In this document: in pieces, positions 62,449 through 64,000 of the stretch
Position numbering within the stretch: position 1 is the stretch's first letter
How the letters are laid out: each line of letters starts with the position of its first letter
NCBI RefSeq assembly: GCF_014644735.1
Contig: NZ_BMKZ01000001.1
Location: forward strand, 1-64,000
Direction of reading: 5' to 3'
Length of the DNA: 64,000 bases
Origin: Caldalkalibacillus thermarum
GTDB lineage: Bacteria > Bacillota > Bacilli > Caldalkalibacillales > Caldalkalibacillaceae
Notes under the pieces: model-generated
The model's input: the letters and a program-made list of their open reading frames with translations, nothing else
The model's database searches: none
What the model was told of the DNA's origin: nothing
Program-made: the position numbers and the translations under genes

Positions 62449-63481
62449 ACGCTGGATACCTGCTCAATTAATGTTTTGGCGTCAGGTAAAAGAGGATCAA
62501 GCTAAACACCAGGAAACAAAAGCGCAAGAACCTCTTCACCCGTTTTGGGTACTGGTTCAAAAAGAAGTGACGGATCACATGCGCAGCTGGCGGTATCTCA
62601 TTTTGCTGGCCATTCTTGTGTTAACGTGTATGGGTTCGCTGTACACCGCTTTGATGAGCATCAGGGATGCGGTCTCTCAAGAAGGACCGGAGGTTGGTTT
62701 TGTCTTTTTAAAACTGTTTACAGCCTCCGATGGCTCTCTGCCCCCTTTTATCACCTTTGTCGGTTTTCTGGGTCCTTTACTGGGGATTACCTTGGGCTTT
62801 GATGCTGTTAATTCGGAACTGAACAAACGGACCTTGATTCGCATTTTGTCCCAGCCGGTTCCCAGGGATTATGTCATCAATGCCAAATTTGTCGGGGCGT
62901 TAATGATGATTGCGCTTTTGTTTTTCGCCCTCGGTTTTCTCGTCATGGGGTTAGGGTTGATGATGATTGGCATTCCGCCTACGCCTGAGGAATTTTTGCG
63001 CATACTTGCCTTCCTGGTCCTCAGTGTCGTCTATGTGGCTTTTTGGCTGAATCTGTCCATTCTGTTCTCCATCCGTTTCAGGCAGGCGGCCACTTCTGCC
63101 CTGGCCAGCATTGCTGTCTGGTTGTTTTTCTCTGTATTTTACCAGCTCATTGTCAATATGATCGGCTTGGCCCGGGCCAACACAGGGCTGGCACAGGAGG
63201 CATCGGCTTCGGTTGAACAAATTCAGTTGGTGCAAGCCTTGTTAAGGTTATCCCCCAACCACCTGTTTAGCGAGGCGACCATGACACTGCTGGTGCCATC
63301 GATCCGCAGCCTGGGTCCGTTGACCATGGAGCAAGTGTACGGAGCGCTGCCTACGCCCTTACCGCTGGGACAAAGTTTATTATTGGTCTGGCCCCAGGTC
63401 ACCGCACTGGTGGCGGTAAGCATGCTCTGTTTTGCTTTCTCATACGTGTCCTTTATGAGACAAGATATTCGTGCCAGATAG
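62429..63481 (+). CDS. ABC-2 type permease
   Basis: 350 residues. A cytoplasmic N-terminus (TRPSLKRWIPAQLMFWRQ) and six hydrophobic helices with NSELNKRTLIRILSQPVPRD, the ABC-2 coupling motif, between the second and third. The GTG at 62429 follows AAAGGAGGGG by 5 bases and lies inside the ATPase gene, so the two are coupled. Longer upstream frames read through the ATPase gene and are not used. Together with the NEW3 protein it forms a three-gene exporter unit. Confidence 0.87.
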   Translation: MTRPSLKRWIPAQLMFWRQVKEDQAKHQETKAQEPLHPFWVLVQKEVTDHMRSWRYLILLAILVLTCMGSLYTALMSIRDAVSQEGPEVGFVFLKLFTASDGSLPPFITFVGFLGPLLGITLGFDAVNSELNKRTLIRILSQPVPRDYVINAKFVGALMMIALLFFALGFLVMGLGLMMIGIPPTPEEFLRILAFLVLSVVYVAFWLNLSILFSIRFRQAATSALASIAVWLFFSVFYQLIVNMIGLARANTGLAQEASASVEQIQLVQALLRLSPNHLFSEATMTLLVPSIRSLGPLTMEQVYGALPTPLPLGQSLLLVWPQVTALVAVSMLCFAFSYVSFMRQDIRAR

Positions 63482-63509
63482 ACGAAATCAGATAGACGAA
63501 AAGGGCTTG

Positions 63510-63543
63510 AGGCGAAGCACCTTGACCAGGGCTTCGCCTTTTG
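63510..63543 (+). terminator. Terminator of the NEW3-ABC operon
   Basis: AGGCGAAGC pairs with GCTTCGCCT across 12 bases, then TTTT, 28 bases after the permease stop. Confidence 0.8.
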
Positions 63544-63617
63544 TGATGCAGGTGCCTATTTTAAGGCAAACGACCAAAAGTGGGAAGAAATCTAACATGG
63601 CTCCAGAGATGACTTTG

Positions 63618-63998
63618 CTAACGGGACTTAATCGTATAAATCATAACAGGAAATTCCCCCTGTTCATCGTAAAGAATATTAATATCCTCCATGCTGACCT
63701 CTCCGCGTGCCAGAGGATCGTAGCTCATATGGGGAATCATGCTGTAATAATACCGCTGGCCATCCACTTCAATCCCTTCCACATTGCTTTTCTTCACCCA
63801 CACACCCGGTTCTGCTTCAATGAACGGATCATCATCCCTTACCGTTTGGGCATAAGTGAGCACGTGTTTAACAATCTTCGCTTGGACTTTGTTAGTTGTT
63901 TGATTCGCCGCTTGAAAGCCCTGTTCCATGTTTCTCTCTAGTGAAGGAGGATGGGCAGAGGATGAAAGGCGGCTGTCCAGGCCTGCCATGAACAGCAA
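63618..63998 (-). CDS. Hypothetical protein at the window edge
   Basis: At least 126 residues in a frame that may start before the window edge or at the ATG near 63930 (MEQGFQAANQTTNKVQAKIV). The body is acidic and soluble: DDDPFIEAEPGVWVKKSN, EVDGQRYYYSMIPHMSY, EVSMEDINILYDEQGEFP. No family recognised. No close ribosome-binding site is seen before the internal ATG, so the true start is unsettled. Confidence 0.5.
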   Translation of the reverse strand: MLFMAGLDSRLSSSAHPPSLERNMEQGFQAANQTTNKVQAKIVKHVLTYAQTVRDDDPFIEAEPGVWVKKSNVEGIEVDGQRYYYSMIPHMSYDPLARGEVSMEDINILYDEQGEFPVMIYTIKSR

Positions 63999-64000
63999 GA

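Overview
The window reads as chromosome of a spore-forming member of the Bacillales. The evidence is a set of gene neighbourhoods in Bacillus order: dnaE, malic enzyme, accD, accA, pfkA, pyk; citZ, icd, mdh, phoP, phoR, polA, mutM, ytaF, coaE, gapB, nrdR, dnaB, dnaI. Sporulation genes (ytrH, ytrI, ytvI, ytaF), RBS-led GTG and TTG starts and NatAB- and OpuA-type transporters fit the same picture. A thermophilic or alkaliphilic genus such as Caldalkalibacillus would fit, but that is an impression and not a measurement.

Region 1 (1-8.4 kb) is an insertion-sequence graveyard around a manganese catalase gene. It holds two IS256-family copies in the same orientation (one intact, one with an in-frame internal deletion plus a nonsense codon), fragments of IS5-, IS1634- and ISL3-type transposases, the 5' stub of a group II intron sitting just after the catalase terminator, a TnpB C-terminal stub, and two conserved omega-RNA-like right ends without a complete tnpB. 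A YtpI-like gene and a NatAB-type ABC exporter lie to its left.

Region 2 (8.4-24.1 kb) is accessory and strongly decayed. It starts with an orphan CRISPR-associated pair: a CARF protein with a probable RelE-like toxin domain, followed by a truncated TM1812-family protein, with no cas genes or array in the window. Then come many broken genes: a response regulator without its receiver, an MgtC fragment, a glycine-betaine transporter whose ATPase has lost its front half, two damaged diguanylate cyclases, an SDR tail, an N-terminally deleted second YtpI and a TraB fragment. Between them lie apparently intact genes: GbsR-type regulator, OpuAB, OpuAC, a chemoreceptor, a BdbD/BdbC thiol-oxidation pair, a HEAT-repeat membrane protein and a family 2 glycosyltransferase.

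Region 3 (24.1-28.8 kb) carries an operon of two DUF1538 membrane proteins and one protein made of two fused P-II-like domains, then ytrHI with a sigma-E-like promoter and a Cof-type phosphatase.

Region 4 (28.8-58.5 kb) is conserved core: replication and repair (dnaE, polA, mutM, dnaB, dnaI), fatty-acid precursor synthesis (accDA), glycolysis and gluconeogenesis (pfkA, pyk, gapB), the TCA enzymes (citZ, icd, mdh), PhoPR, CoA synthesis (coaE), NrdR and a tRNA-Ala. Regulatory sites can be read directly: a cre-like site upstream of citZ and CcpN-like sites around the gapB promoter, so central carbon flux here looks controlled as in Bacillus.

Region 5 (58.5-64 kb) has an ECF sigma factor with its zinc-finger anti-sigma factor, divergent from a NEW3-type surface protein and an ABC ATPase/permease pair, and ends with an unknown gene at the window edge.
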